NCBI RefSeq assembly: GCF_900103785.1
Contig: NZ_FNHE01000002.1
Coordinates: 62,001 to 126,000 of the forward strand
DNA length: 64,000 nucleotides
Source of the DNA: Geodermatophilus siccatus
GTDB lineage: Bacteria; Actinomycetota; Actinomycetes; Mycobacteriales; Geodermatophilaceae
Direction: 5' to 3'
Shown here: piece by piece, positions 1 through 7,892 of the stretch
Layout of the letters: the number at the start of each line of letters is the position of its first letter
Position numbering within the stretch: the first letter of the stretch is position 1
The notes under the pieces: generated by a model
Seen by the model: only the letters and a program-made list of their open reading frames with translations
Databases searched by the model: none
Told to the model about the DNA's origin: nothing
Made by a program: the position numbers and the translations under genes

Positions 1-416
1 CCTCCGTCCGGACCACGGATGGGGCCACGGAGTCGCGGCAGCACCTCTACGCTGCAGCGATCCGAGCCGCGCAGCTGCGCACACCGGGCTGCGCCGGGCC
101 ACGTGAGGGGTGGCCGTGACCGTGACGACCGGGCATGCCGGGCGAGGGTCCCTCGACGCTCGCTCCCGCCCCGAGGTGCTGCCGCGCCGCACTGCCGTAC
201 GGGCGCGAGCGGGGCGCCGGCACGACCGCCGGCGTCCCCGCGCCCGCCCCCGGGCGCGTCACCCGCCTGCCGCACCCGGCGGCGGAGCGGGACCGCCCCT
301 CCCGCCCTCGACGACCTGCTCGAGGACCACCTCGCACCCGGCGCGGACCCGTGGCCCCGGGCCCAGCGGTGCCCACGGACCTGTCCGGCCACGCCAGCAC
401 ACCCAGGAGGTGCGCG
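1..416. other. Left-edge segment without an assignable gene
   Basis: I recognise no complete gene here. A plus-strand frame open from base 3 to a TGA at 117-119 could be the last 38 codons of a gene cut by the window edge, but it has no recognisable motif. The rest (120-416) is the leader of the MFS gene: very GC-rich, with no convincing -35/-10 pair, and ending in a good ribosome binding site (AGGAGG) at about 404-409. Confidence 0.3.
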
Positions 417-1820
417 ATGTCGATCGCCACCGGTGGTCCACCGGACGCCGCCACGGAGCCGACCCCGCAGCAGGAGGCCCGGCGTCGCCGCACCGTCGCC
501 TGGGTCGTCGCGCTGGCCACCCTCGGGCTCGTCTTCGACGGGTACGACCTGGTCGTCTACGGCACCGTCGTCCCGTTGTTCCTCGCCGATCCCGGTGAGA
601 TCGGGCCGGTCACACCGGCCGTCGCCGGCGCACTGGGCAGCTACGCGCTGTTCGGCGTCCTGGTCGGCGCCCTGCTCGCCGGCAGCGTCGCCGACATCGT
701 GGGGCGGCGCACGGTCATGCTCACCGCGTACGCGTGGTTCTCCGTCGGCATGGGCGTGACCGCCCTGATGGACAGCACCGGCGGGTTCGGGGTGATGCGG
801 TTCGTCACCGGCCTCGGCGTCGGAGCCCTGGTGGCCACCACCGGCGCCCTGGTGGCCGAGTACGCACCGCCGGGGAAGAAGAACCTCGCCAACGCCATCA
901 CCTACTCCGGTGTGCCGATCGGGAGCCTGCTGGCCGCGCTGCTGGCGATCCTGCTCCTGGACCGGATCGGCTGGCGCGGCATGTTCTGGATCGGCGCCCT
1001 CCCGCTGGTGACCCTGCTGCCGCTGGCCTGGCTCAAGATGCCCGAGTCGCCCAGCTGGCTCGCCTCCCGAGGTCGTTCCGAGGAGGCCCGGAGGGTCTCC
1101 GAGCGGACCGGTGTGCCGATCAGCGCGCCCGCCGCGCCGGGCGCCACCGCCGCGGCGCCGGTCCGTCGGGAGCGGGCGGGCTTCGCGGGCCTGTTCAGTG
1201 GCCAGTACTGGTTCCCCACCGTGGTGCTGGGGCTGATGAGCGCCACCGGGCTCGTCCTCGTGTACGTGCTGAACACCTGGCTGCCCGAGCTCATGGGCCG
1301 CGCCGGGTACTCGACGCAGGGCTCGCTGTCCTTCCTCCTCGTGCTCAACGGGGGCGCGGTCGTCGCGGCCCTGCTGGCCTCCCGGCTCGCCGACCGGTTC
1401 GGGCCCAAGATGGTGGTCGCCGCGTCCTTCCTGCTCGGTGCGGTCGCCCTGCTGCTGCTCACCGTCGACGCCCCTCTGGCGCTGCTCCTGCTCTTCGTCG
1501 CCGTGGTGGGGGCGGGCACCAGCGGCACGCAGATCCTGATCTACGGCTTCGTGGCGAACTACTACCGCCCGAACGTGCGCGGCGCGGGGGTGGCGTGGTG
1601 CGCCGGGTTCGGACGGCTGGGCGGGGTCGCCGGCCCCCTGGTGGGTGGTCTCCTCGTCGCCGCGGGGCTCGGACTGGAGGCGATCTTCTACGTGCTGACC
1701 GGCATGGCGGCCTTCGGTGCCCTCCTGACCCTGCTGGTGCCCGTGGCCCGACGGGGAGGCGCGGCCCGGGCCGTGCCGGTGGAGCCGACCGCCGCAGCAC
1801 AGCCCCCCGCCGGGCGATGA
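417..1820 (+). CDS. Aromatic acid:H+ symporter family MFS transporter (BenK/PcaK-like)
   Basis: This is a 467-residue inner-membrane transporter with about 12 hydrophobic segments, likely importing benzoate or a related aromatic acid with protons. The AAHS-family signature DGYDLVVYGTVVP lies in the first transmembrane segment, and the MFS loop motif (GRR after SVADIV) follows segment 2. The ATG at 417 is chosen because AGGAGG lies 7 bases before it; the frame stays open far upstream but that part is arginine/proline-rich noise. A universal stress protein and a BenE symporter follow on the same strand, so two unrelated benzoate-type carriers sit together. The exact substrate (benzoate, 4-hydroxybenzoate, 3-hydroxyphenylpropionate) cannot be read from sequence; no ring-cleavage gene lies next to it inside the window. 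Confidence 0.88.
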   Translation: MSIATGGPPDAATEPTPQQEARRRRTVAWVVALATLGLVFDGYDLVVYGTVVPLFLADPGEIGPVTPAVAGALGSYALFGVLVGALLAGSVADIVGRRTVMLTAYAWFSVGMGVTALMDSTGGFGVMRFVTGLGVGALVATTGALVAEYAPPGKKNLANAITYSGVPIGSLLAALLAILLLDRIGWRGMFWIGALPLVTLLPLAWLKMPESPSWLASRGRSEEARRVSERTGVPISAPAAPGATAAAPVRRERAGFAGLFSGQYWFPTVVLGLMSATGLVLVYVLNTWLPELMGRAGYSTQGSLSFLLVLNGGAVVAALLASRLADRFGPKMVVAASFLLGAVALLLLTVDAPLALLLLFVAVVGAGTSGTQILIYGFVANYYRPNVRGAGVAWCAGFGRLGGVAGPLVGGLLVAAGLGLEAIFYVLTGMAAFGALLTLLVPVARRGGAARAVPVEPTAAAQPPAGR

Positions 1821-1895
1821 GCGCCGGTCGCGCGTTCCGGCTCCCGGGAGCGGCCGGTCCGGCGGTCCCCCGCACGTCCGAGGAGGCGAGCACCG

Positions 1896-2354
1896 GTGTA
1901 TGAGCGGATCCTGGTCGCGATCGACGCGCACCCGACGGAGGAGAACGCGTCGGCGATCCGGCGCACCGAGCAGATCGGCACCCTGACCGGAGCCACCGTG
2001 CACGTGCTGCACGTGGCCCGGGGGCACATCGTCCCGGAGGACATCACCGGTGCCTCGGCCCGCCTCGGCGTCTGGTCGGCGGACGACGACGCCGAGGACG
2101 CCGACCGGGCCGCGGTGCAGCAGCTGGTCGACCGGCTGAGCGCCGCAGGCATCGACGCCCACGGGGAGATCGTCGTCGCCACGGAGCACGACGCCGCCGA
2201 CGTCATCCTGCAGCGGGCCGAGGAACTCGACGTGGACCTGCTCGTCCTCGGCCACCAGCACCACCGGGGATCCCGGACCGCGGAGCGGGTGATCCACCGG
2301 CACCCGCCCTACTCGATCCTGCTGGCCCGGCCGCCCCAGGAGGAGCGGCGCTAG
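1896..2354 (+). CDS. Universal stress protein (UspA family)
   Basis: This is a single-domain cytoplasmic Usp protein of 152 residues. The fold is indicated by ERILVAIDA at the first beta strand and DLLVLGHQHH near the fourth. The usual ATP-binding pattern G-2x-G-9x-G(S/T) is not intact after LVLG (the following residues are HQHHRGSRT), so nucleotide binding is doubtful. The start is GTG at 1896 with AGGAGG at 1881-1886. It sits between two benzoate-type transporter genes on the same strand, 75 bases after the first, so co-transcription is likely. Usp genes are often found inside actinobacterial transport and catabolic operons; a specific role here is unknown. Confidence 0.85.
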   Translation: MYERILVAIDAHPTEENASAIRRTEQIGTLTGATVHVLHVARGHIVPEDITGASARLGVWSADDDAEDADRAAVQQLVDRLSAAGIDAHGEIVVATEHDAADVILQRAEELDVDLLVLGHQHHRGSRTAERVIHRHPPYSILLARPPQEERR

Positions 2355-2588
2355 GGCTCCCGCCGGTCGACCGCCCCGGCGCGACCCGCCGGACCGTGGG
2401 TGCCCCGACCGGCCCGGGCGGGGCAGGTGCGCGACGATCCGGGGCGGCGACGCCCGTGGCCCCCTCCGCGGTCGGGTCGCGGGGGCCCGGGTGGCGCGCG
2501 CCGACGCGGCAGTGCGGCGCCCGCGGTCTCCCTCGCCCCGCACCGGACACGGCCTCCTCCGCACGGCGACCAGAGGGGAACGGAGCAG

Positions 2589-3863
2589 ATGAGAGCCCAG
2601 CGCGCCGGCGAGAACGCCGGGACCGGAGCGGCGGTGCGTGAGCACCTGCTCGAGCGCCCCGTCCGGCCCCTGCCCGGCCCCCGCCGGCTGCTGCGGGACG
2701 CCGGGGGCGTCTACGCCGCCAACGGGCTCATCGGCCTGGTCTTCGCGGCCACCGGCCCGGTCGCGGTGATCCTGGCGGTGGGCGCGCAGGGCGGGCTGTC
2801 CCAGCGGGAGCTGGCCTCGTGGATCTTCGGCGCCTTCTTCCTCAACGGCGTCCTCACCGTCGTGGCGTGCTGGCTCTACCGGCAGCCGCTGGCCTTCTTC
2901 TGGACGATCCCCGGCACGGTGCTCGTCGGGCCGGCCCTGACCCACCTCACCTGGCCGCAGGTGGTCGGCGCCTTCTTCGCCACCGGTCTGCTCGTCCTCC
3001 TCCTGGGGCTCAGCGGCTGGGTGCGCCGGGCCATGGCGGTCGTCCCCATGCCGATCGTGATGGCGATGGTCGCCGGGATCTTCCTGCGGTTCGGGATCGA
3101 CCTGGTGCACTCCCTGCGGGACGACGTGGGGATCGCCGCACCCATGGTCCTGGCCTTCCTGCTGCTCAGCGCGCTGCCGCGGCTGGGGCGGCGGATCCCG
3201 CCGATCATCGGGGCGCTCCTCGTGGGAGCGGGGACGGTACTGGTGTCCGGCCGGTTCCGTCCCGCCGGAGCCGCGGAGTGGTTCGCTGCGCCGGTGCTGC
3301 AGGCGCCCGAGTGGTCGCTGCAGGCGGTGCTGGAGCTGGTCGTGCCGCTAGCCATCACCGTGCTGGTGGTGCAGAACGGCCAGGGGATCGCGGTGCTGCG
3401 CGCCGCCGGACACGCTCCACCGATCAACGTCGTCACCGTCGCCTGCGGCGCCTGGTCGCTCCTCACGGCGGCGGTGGGCACGGTGTCGACCTGCCTGACC
3501 GGGCCGACCAACGCGCTGCTCTCGGCGTCCGGAGAGCGTTCCCGGCAGTACACCGCCGGGATCGCCTGCGGCCTGCTGGCCATGCTGTTCGGTCTGTTCG
3601 CGCCGCTGTTCACCAGCGCCATGCTGGCCACGCCGCCGGCGTTCATCGCCACGCTCGGCGGCCTGGCCCTGCTGCGGGTGCTGCAGGGGTCCTTCGTCGC
3701 GGCGTTCAGCACCCGCTTCACCCTCGGCGCCCTCGTCACCTTCGTGGTGACCGTCGCCGACGTGACGGTGTTGAACGTCGGTGCCGCCTTCTGGGGTCTG
3801 CTCGCGGGGTTGGCCGTCTCCGGGCTGCTGGAGCGCCCGGACTTCTCCCCGGCCCGGAGCTGA
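2589..3863 (+). CDS. benE: Benzoate/H+ symporter BenE family
   Basis: This membrane protein of 424 residues has about 12 hydrophobic helices and belongs to the BenE family, unrelated in fold to the MFS carrier upstream. Diagnostic stretches include FWTIPGTVLVGPAL, VAGIFLRFGID, and GPTNALL in the second half, typical of benzoate-proton symporters. The ATG at 2589 is preceded by GAGGGGAACGGAG; the frame is open to 2400 but that upstream part is low-complexity. It lies 234 bases after the stress-protein gene, so it may have its own promoter. Function in benzoate uptake is well established for the family; the true substrate here is inferred. Confidence 0.88.
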   Translation: MRAQRAGENAGTGAAVREHLLERPVRPLPGPRRLLRDAGGVYAANGLIGLVFAATGPVAVILAVGAQGGLSQRELASWIFGAFFLNGVLTVVACWLYRQPLAFFWTIPGTVLVGPALTHLTWPQVVGAFFATGLLVLLLGLSGWVRRAMAVVPMPIVMAMVAGIFLRFGIDLVHSLRDDVGIAAPMVLAFLLLSALPRLGRRIPPIIGALLVGAGTVLVSGRFRPAGAAEWFAAPVLQAPEWSLQAVLELVVPLAITVLVVQNGQGIAVLRAAGHAPPINVVTVACGAWSLLTAAVGTVSTCLTGPTNALLSASGERSRQYTAGIACGLLAMLFGLFAPLFTSAMLATPPAFIATLGGLALLRVLQGSFVAAFSTRFTLGALVTFVVTVADVTVLNVGAAFWGLLAGLAVSGLLERPDFSPARS

Positions 3864-3955
3864 GCGCCGGTCCCGGGGCCGGCGGCCGCTGGTCGTGCGG
3901 ACCCTCCGGCGCCGATCCGAGGCGGACCTGCCGAGGCCGCGCGCACGGTCGGGGA

Positions 3956-4252
3956 TCAGCCGCCCGGGGCGGGCCGCCCCCGCCGAGCCGAGGGCGGCGT
4001 CCACGGTGGCGCGGTGGTCGACTGCTCGAGGTACCGGAGGGCGTCGCCCACCGTCGTGAACCGCGCCCAGTCGTCGTCGGGGACGAGCACACCGAACCGG
4101 TCCTCGGCCGCGACGACGACCTCGACCATCGTCAGGGAGTCGATGCCGAGGTCCTCGGTGAAGGACCTCTCCGGGGCGACGTCGGCGCGCTCGATGCCGG
4201 CGACCGTCCCCAGGACCTCCGCCAGCCCCTCCTCCAGCTCGTCGCGCGTCAT
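3956..4252 (-). CDS. Stand-alone acyl carrier protein
   Basis: This is a 98-residue protein with the phosphopantetheine attachment motif DLGIDSLTMVE; the modified residue should be Ser39. The helical pattern before and after (about residues 3-20 and 40-75) fits an ACP fold. A proline/arginine-rich tail of about 20 residues follows the domain, longer than in fatty-acid ACPs. It is the second gene of a minus-strand pair, 40 bases after an FAD monooxygenase, and no ketosynthase, acyltransferase or adenylation enzyme is nearby. It could load a substrate for the monooxygenase or serve a remote pathway. The ACP assignment is firm; the role is unknown. Confidence 0.85.
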   Translation of the reverse strand: MTRDELEEGLAEVLGTVAGIERADVAPERSFTEDLGIDSLTMVEVVVAAEDRFGVLVPDDDWARFTTVGDALRYLEQSTTAPPWTPPSARRGRPAPGG

Positions 4253-4292
4253 CAGGGTGCTGCCTCCGGTCGGTGGCGGGGCGTCCCGTCGC

Positions 4293-5507
4293 TCAGCGGG
4301 ACGCGGGAGCGGACGCCTGGAGCGCCCGCTGCACGTCGTACTCGTGGATCCAGCCGAAGTCCTCCGGGAACCTCGCCACCTTCGCGTCCCGCATCCGGGC
4401 GGCCGGTCCGTCGGGCAGGTGGAGCAGGGAGCTGGTGACCCAGGAGCTGCGCTGGACCGCGCGCGTCCGGGCCCGGCGGAGCGTCTGGTACCGGGAGAAC
4501 GCCGGCTCCAGGTCGTCGCCGGGCCGCGCGTCGGCGACCAGCGCGGCCAGGGCGAAGGCGTCCTCGATCGAGGTGTTCGCGCCCTGCCCCTGGTGCGGCA
4601 GCATGCCGTGGGCGGCGTCCCCGAGGACGACGACCCGGCCCCGGTACCACCGCAGCAGGGGGCGCACCGTGAACAGCCCCCAGCGGACGGGGCTCTCGGC
4701 CGCCCGGATCATCTCGGGGACGGCGGGGTGCCAGCCCCGGAAGGAGGCGACCGGGACGTCCTCGTGCACCTCGGCCACCGTGCCGTCGTGCAGCCAGATC
4801 GGCGGGCCCTCCACCACCGCGAAGAAGTTGACCAGCTCGCCGGCGCCGCCGATCGCGTAGTGCAGCAGGTGCGCGTCGGGGCCCATCCAGAACTGGATCG
4901 CGTGCGGATCGGGCAGGGAGGGCAGGTTCTCGGTGGGCACGATGCCGCGGAAGGCGCTGGTGCCGGAGTAGACCGCGTCGTCCGCGCCGGTGACCCACCG
5001 GCGGACGGTGGACCGCACGCCGTCGGCGCCGACGACCACGTCGGCGCGTTCCACCCGGCCGTTGGCGAACTCCAGGACGACCGAGTCGCGCTCGGGGACC
5101 AGGTCGGTCAGCCGGCAGCCCAGGTGCAGGTGCTCGGCGTCGAACGCGCCGCTGAGGGTCTTCTGCAGGTCGGCGCGGTGGATGCCGAAGTACGGCGCAC
5201 CGAACCGGTCCACGTAGGCACCGCCCTCGGCGACCGGGTGGGCGGCGATGCGGCTGCCGTCCTGCCAGTGGCGGTAGACCAGCTCAGTGGGGGTCGTCGA
5301 GGCCGCGGCCAGCTCGCCGAGCAGGCCCAGCCGGGCGTACTCCCGGGTGGCGTTGGCCGACAGCGCGATCGCCGCGCCGATCTCGGTCAGCTGCGCGGCC
5401 TGCTCGAACACCTCGGCCCGCACACCCCGCTCCCGCAACGCCAGGGCCAGCGACAGCCCGCCGATGCCGGCTCCGACGATCGCGATGCGGAGGTCGGGAT
5501 CCCTCAT
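4293..5507 (-). CDS. FAD-dependent aromatic monooxygenase (salicylate hydroxylase-like)
   Basis: This 404-residue flavoprotein belongs to the p-hydroxybenzoate hydroxylase class. It shows the FAD Rossmann motif (AIVGAGIGGLSLALAL, residues 8-23), the DG motif (VVVGADGVRSTVRR) and the GD motif (LGDAAHGMLPHQGQGAN). The family hydroxylates aromatic rings using NAD(P)H and O2; salicylate, 3-hydroxybenzoate or 6-hydroxynicotinate are candidate substrates. The ATG at 5507 is chosen because a TAGCGT -10 box lies 8 bases before it, so the mRNA is probably leaderless; a GTG at 5543 would add 12 weak residues. An acyl carrier protein follows 40 bases downstream, and a short-chain dehydrogenase diverges upstream. 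Its place beside benzoate-type transporters suggests aromatic catabolism. Confidence 0.85.
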   Translation of the reverse strand: MRDPDLRIAIVGAGIGGLSLALALRERGVRAEVFEQAAQLTEIGAAIALSANATREYARLGLLGELAAASTTPTELVYRHWQDGSRIAAHPVAEGGAYVDRFGAPYFGIHRADLQKTLSGAFDAEHLHLGCRLTDLVPERDSVVLEFANGRVERADVVVGADGVRSTVRRWVTGADDAVYSGTSAFRGIVPTENLPSLPDPHAIQFWMGPDAHLLHYAIGGAGELVNFFAVVEGPPIWLHDGTVAEVHEDVPVASFRGWHPAVPEMIRAAESPVRWGLFTVRPLLRWYRGRVVVLGDAAHGMLPHQGQGANTSIEDAFALAALVADARPGDDLEPAFSRYQTLRRARTRAVQRSSWVTSSLLHLPDGPAARMRDAKVARFPEDFGWIHEYDVQRALQASAPASR

Positions 5508-5515
5508 GCGGCTCG

Positions 5516-5521
5516 ACGCTA
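5516..5521 (-). promoter_or_regulatory. -10 box of a leaderless transcript (monooxygenase)
   Basis: TAGCGT on the minus strand lies 8 bases before the ATG at 5507, and no ribosome binding site separates them. This geometry fits leaderless transcription. Confidence 0.5.
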
Positions 5522-5682
5522 GCCAGTGGGCGCGGTCCCGCACAGGTGCGCCGGCCGGGTGGGACGAGGCCGGGACGGACGCGACGGACGTCGTGCCGGC
5601 AGCCCGGGGCGGGTCCGTGCCCGGGCGGTGGACCGGCGGGCACCCGCGTCCCGTGGCTCCCGGTGGGACCCCGGGTGCTGGT

Positions 5683-5688
5683 TAGCGT
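5683..5688 (+). promoter_or_regulatory. -10 box of a leaderless transcript (SDR)
   Basis: TAGCGT lies 7 bases before the ATG at 5696, the same arrangement as the divergent monooxygenase promoter. Confidence 0.5.
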
Positions 5689-5695
5689 GAGCACC

Positions 5696-6487
5696 ATGAG
5701 CCCAGACACGAACGCCGGGGAGCGGACCGTGCCCTCCCACGCCGGGGAGATCGCCGTCGTCACCGGTGCGTCGACCGGGATCGGGGAGGCGGCCACCCGT
5801 CGGCTGTGCGCCGACGGGTGGACCGTCTACGCCGTGGCGCGCCGCGCCGAGCGGCTCGACGCGCTGGCCCGCGAGACGGGAGCGATCGCCGCACCGTGCG
5901 ACATCACCTCCGAGGCCGAGGTGACGGCCCTGCGGGACCGGGTCCTGGGCGAGCAGGGGCGGATCGACGCGCTGCTGAACATCTCCGGCGGCGCCCGCGG
6001 CACCGACTGGGTGGCCGACGCGAAGGACGAGGACTGGGAGTGGATGTACCGGGTCAACGTCCTCGGCACGATGCGCATCACCCGGGCGTTCCTGCCCGCT
6101 CTCCGGGCGAACGGGCAGGGCACCGTGCTGAACCTCACCTCCCTGGCCTCCCAGCGCGGCTACGAGGGCGGGGGCGGGTACAACGCGGCGAAGTTCGCCC
6201 AGCACGGGCTGACCGAGGCGCTGCGCCTGGAGGAGGCCGAGCACAACGTGCGGGTGGTGGAGGTCGCCCCGGGTCTCGTGCACACGCCGGAGTTCTCGCT
6301 GATGCGCCTGGGCGGGGACGCCGAGGCCGCGGCCAGGGTCTACGCCGGGGTGCGGGAGCCGCTGACCGCCGAGGACGTGGCCGAGGTCTGCGCCTTCGCC
6401 GTGAACCTGCCCCACCACGTGAACCTGGACCTGGTCACGGTCAAGCCGGTGGCCCAGGCGGCGATCCACAAGCTGCTGCGGGAGTAG
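5696..6487 (+). CDS. Short-chain dehydrogenase/reductase (YdfG-like)
   Basis: This 263-residue classical SDR has the NAD(P)-binding motif TGASTGIG near the N-terminus, a serine in NLTSLAS, and the catalytic YNAAK. The usual NNAG is replaced by NISGG. The arginine pair in ARRAER after the second strand suggests NADP preference. Overall it resembles YdfG-type 3-hydroxy-acid dehydrogenases (serine, 3-hydroxyisobutyrate or malonic semialdehyde as substrates). The ATG at 5696 has no ribosome binding site but sits 7 bases after TAGCGT, so translation is likely leaderless. It diverges from the FAD monooxygenase with 188 bases between start codons, so they could share regulation. Confidence 0.85.
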   Translation: MSPDTNAGERTVPSHAGEIAVVTGASTGIGEAATRRLCADGWTVYAVARRAERLDALARETGAIAAPCDITSEAEVTALRDRVLGEQGRIDALLNISGGARGTDWVADAKDEDWEWMYRVNVLGTMRITRAFLPALRANGQGTVLNLTSLASQRGYEGGGGYNAAKFAQHGLTEALRLEEAEHNVRVVEVAPGLVHTPEFSLMRLGGDAEAAARVYAGVREPLTAEDVAEVCAFAVNLPHHVNLDLVTVKPVAQAAIHKLLRE

Positions 6488-6489
6488 GG

Positions 6490-6722
6490 GCTCGCGCCCG
6501 GCAGGTCCACCCCGGCCACGACGGCTCGCTGCACGTGGCGCTGCCGCCGGCCCACGCGGCCGACGTGGTCGCGACGGGCCGGGGGTGGCCCACCCGCTCG
6601 CCGGTGTCCGGCTCACCCCGGGCATGGTGCTGCTCTTCGGTCCGCGCGACGCCGCCGAGCCGGAGACCGTCGTCGGCGTCGTCACCACGAGCCACGCCTG
6701 GGCGTCGGGACGGCTCGTGTGA
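6490..6722 (+). pseudogene. Frameshifted remnant of a luciferase-like DUF5519 protein
   Basis: From about 6505 one frame reads VHPGHDGSLHVALPP and on to GRGW; after about 6585 the reading continues in another frame as HPLAGVRLTPGMVLLFGPRD and then VVGVVTTSHAWASGRLV, with a TGA at 6720-6722. Joined, this resembles the C-terminal half of DUF5519 (luciferase-domain) proteins from memory of that family. The N-terminal half and any start are missing, and the join needs a one-base loss or two-base gain within the G-run at about 6582-6590. It directly abuts the stop of the SDR gene. A fragment left by deletion is the simplest reading; a sequencing error would explain the frameshift but not the missing front half. 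Confidence 0.5.
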
Positions 6723-6907
6723 GGGACCGCGCGCCGGCGCAGCGGCTCGCGGACCGACTCGCCGCTGCCGCCGAGCAGCCGGACCGACCAGCGCGCCGGC
6801 ATCGGTCGCGCCGCACGAGGTGTGCACCGGGTCGGTCCCGGACCGTGAGCGCACGGCCCGGGAGGAGTGACGGCGCTGCGGCCGCCGGTCGTCGTGCCCC
6901 GTTGCGT

Positions 6908-6936
6908 TTGCTGTGACCCACGTCACAACCTACGGT
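6908..6936 (+). promoter_or_regulatory. Candidate promoter of the riboswitch/lysozyme-like gene
   Basis: TTGCTG (6908-6913) and TACGGT (6931-6936) are separated by 17 bases, which fits a housekeeping sigma promoter. A transcript starting near 6943 would contain the whole downstream riboswitch. The CRP-like palindrome lies between the two boxes. Confidence 0.4.
6912..6927 (+). promoter_or_regulatory. CRP/GlxR-type binding site
   Basis: TGTGACCCACGTCACA has perfect TGTGA and TCACA half-sites with a 6-base centre, the consensus shared by E. coli CRP and actinobacterial CRP/GlxR regulators. It lies about 220 bases before the lysozyme-like start codon and directly in front of the riboswitch. If the neighbouring -35/-10 pair is right, the site overlaps the promoter and could repress; another start point would make it activating. 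Confidence 0.6.
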
Positions 6937-6960
6937 CAGGCCGCCCGCACTCGCGGGACG

Positions 6961-7130
6961 GTCCGGCAGCACGCCGAATCCTGCCGCTGGCTGGGCCGAC
7001 CTCGACTCACCTCAGGCAGGAACGGGAGATCGCAGGACCTCCGGGCCGCCTCATCGGCCCTCGGGGTGAAGCCGTGCTCTCCACGGCCGGGCAGTCCTCC
7101 CGCCCGAACCCGACAGCTCATCCCGCAGGC
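6961..7130 (+). promoter_or_regulatory. c-di-AMP riboswitch (ydaO-yuaA class)
   Basis: The leader contains the conserved blocks of the ydaO class in order: GCCGAATCCTG near 6973, GGAACGGGAGA after 7019, GGGGTGAAGCCG near 7064, and CCCGAACCCGACAGC leading to CGCAGGC at the 3' end (about 7103-7130). The spacing suits the actinobacterial form. Members bind cyclic di-AMP and usually switch expression off at high ligand. It ends 16 bases before the start codon of a secreted lysozyme-like protein, matching the known pairing of this riboswitch with cell-wall hydrolase genes such as rpfA in Streptomyces. Confidence 0.9.
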
Positions 7131-7146
7131 GCGCTCGGAGGATCTC

Positions 7147-7647
7147 ATGCACCAGCACATCCTCGGCATGCGTCGTCCCGTCCGGGCGGTGCTGCCGCTC
7201 CGCCTGGGCATCGTGGCGGTCCTGGCGCTCGCCGCCCTCGCGGTACCGGCCCCGGCGAGGGCAGACTCTGCCGCCTCGACCAGTGCGGCAGCGGACCTGT
7301 GCGCGACCGTCGCCTCGCGTGCCGGTTTCACCGGCGACCGGCTCGTCACCGCGGTCGCGGTGGGCTTGGGGGAGTCGTCCTGTCGTGCGGACGCGCAGAA
7401 CGCGAACGGCCCGACGAAGGGCTGTCCGAACGGCTCGGTGGACCGAGGTCTCTGGCAGATCAACAGCTGCTGGCACCCCTCGGTCTCCAAGAGCTGCGCC
7501 TACGACGCCCAGTGCAACGCCAACGCCGCCCATCGGATCTCCGCCAAGGGCACCAACTTCAAGCCGTGGGTGGCGTACACCAACGGCTCGTACCGGAAGC
7601 ACCTGGAGGCGGCCCGGGCCGCGGTCGGCCGACTCAGCCGGACCTAG
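7147..7647 (+). CDS. Secreted lysozyme/transglycosylase-like cell-wall hydrolase
   Basis: This 166-residue exported protein has a signal peptide (basic MRRPVR, a hydrophobic run, then APARA-DS cleavage at about residue 39). The mature part is a small lysozyme-like domain: GLGESSC contains the presumed catalytic glutamate, GLWQINS is the typical lytic-transglycosylase/goose-lysozyme motif, and four or more cysteines (SSC, KGC, SCW, SCAYDAQC) suggest disulfides. It probably cleaves peptidoglycan during growth or resuscitation. The ATG at 7147 follows GGAGGATCTC. Expression appears controlled by the CRP-like site and the c-di-AMP riboswitch upstream. It carries no LysM or other wall-binding module, unlike many resuscitation factors. 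Confidence 0.85.
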   Translation: MHQHILGMRRPVRAVLPLRLGIVAVLALAALAVPAPARADSAASTSAAADLCATVASRAGFTGDRLVTAVAVGLGESSCRADAQNANGPTKGCPNGSVDRGLWQINSCWHPSVSKSCAYDAQCNANAAHRISAKGTNFKPWVAYTNGSYRKHLEAARAAVGRLSRT

Positions 7648-7693
7648 GTCCCCGGGTGAGGCACGCCACCGTGCCCGGACCCGGCGCCGGTCG

Positions 7694-7726
7694 GTGGGGC
7701 ACGCCAGCGGGATCGGCGTGCCCCAC
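7694..7726 (+). terminator. Strong hairpin terminator after the lysozyme-like gene
   Basis: A perfect 12-bp stem (GTGGGGCACGCC paired with GGCGTGCCCCAC) encloses a 9-base loop, 47 bases after the stop codon. No U-tract follows, as is common in high-GC actinobacteria. Confidence 0.7.
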
Positions 7727-7892
7727 CACGGCGGACCCGCCCGGACGACCCCGCCGGCCCGGTGAGCCGGGCCGGACTCCCGCGACGTCCCCCGGTTCCG
7801 GTTGGCAGGCCCTGCTCCTCCCGGGTCGGCGCAGGGCCACCGGAGCTCGGGGGAGGGGGAGGGGCGGTCGGGACCACGCACCGGCCCGCGCG

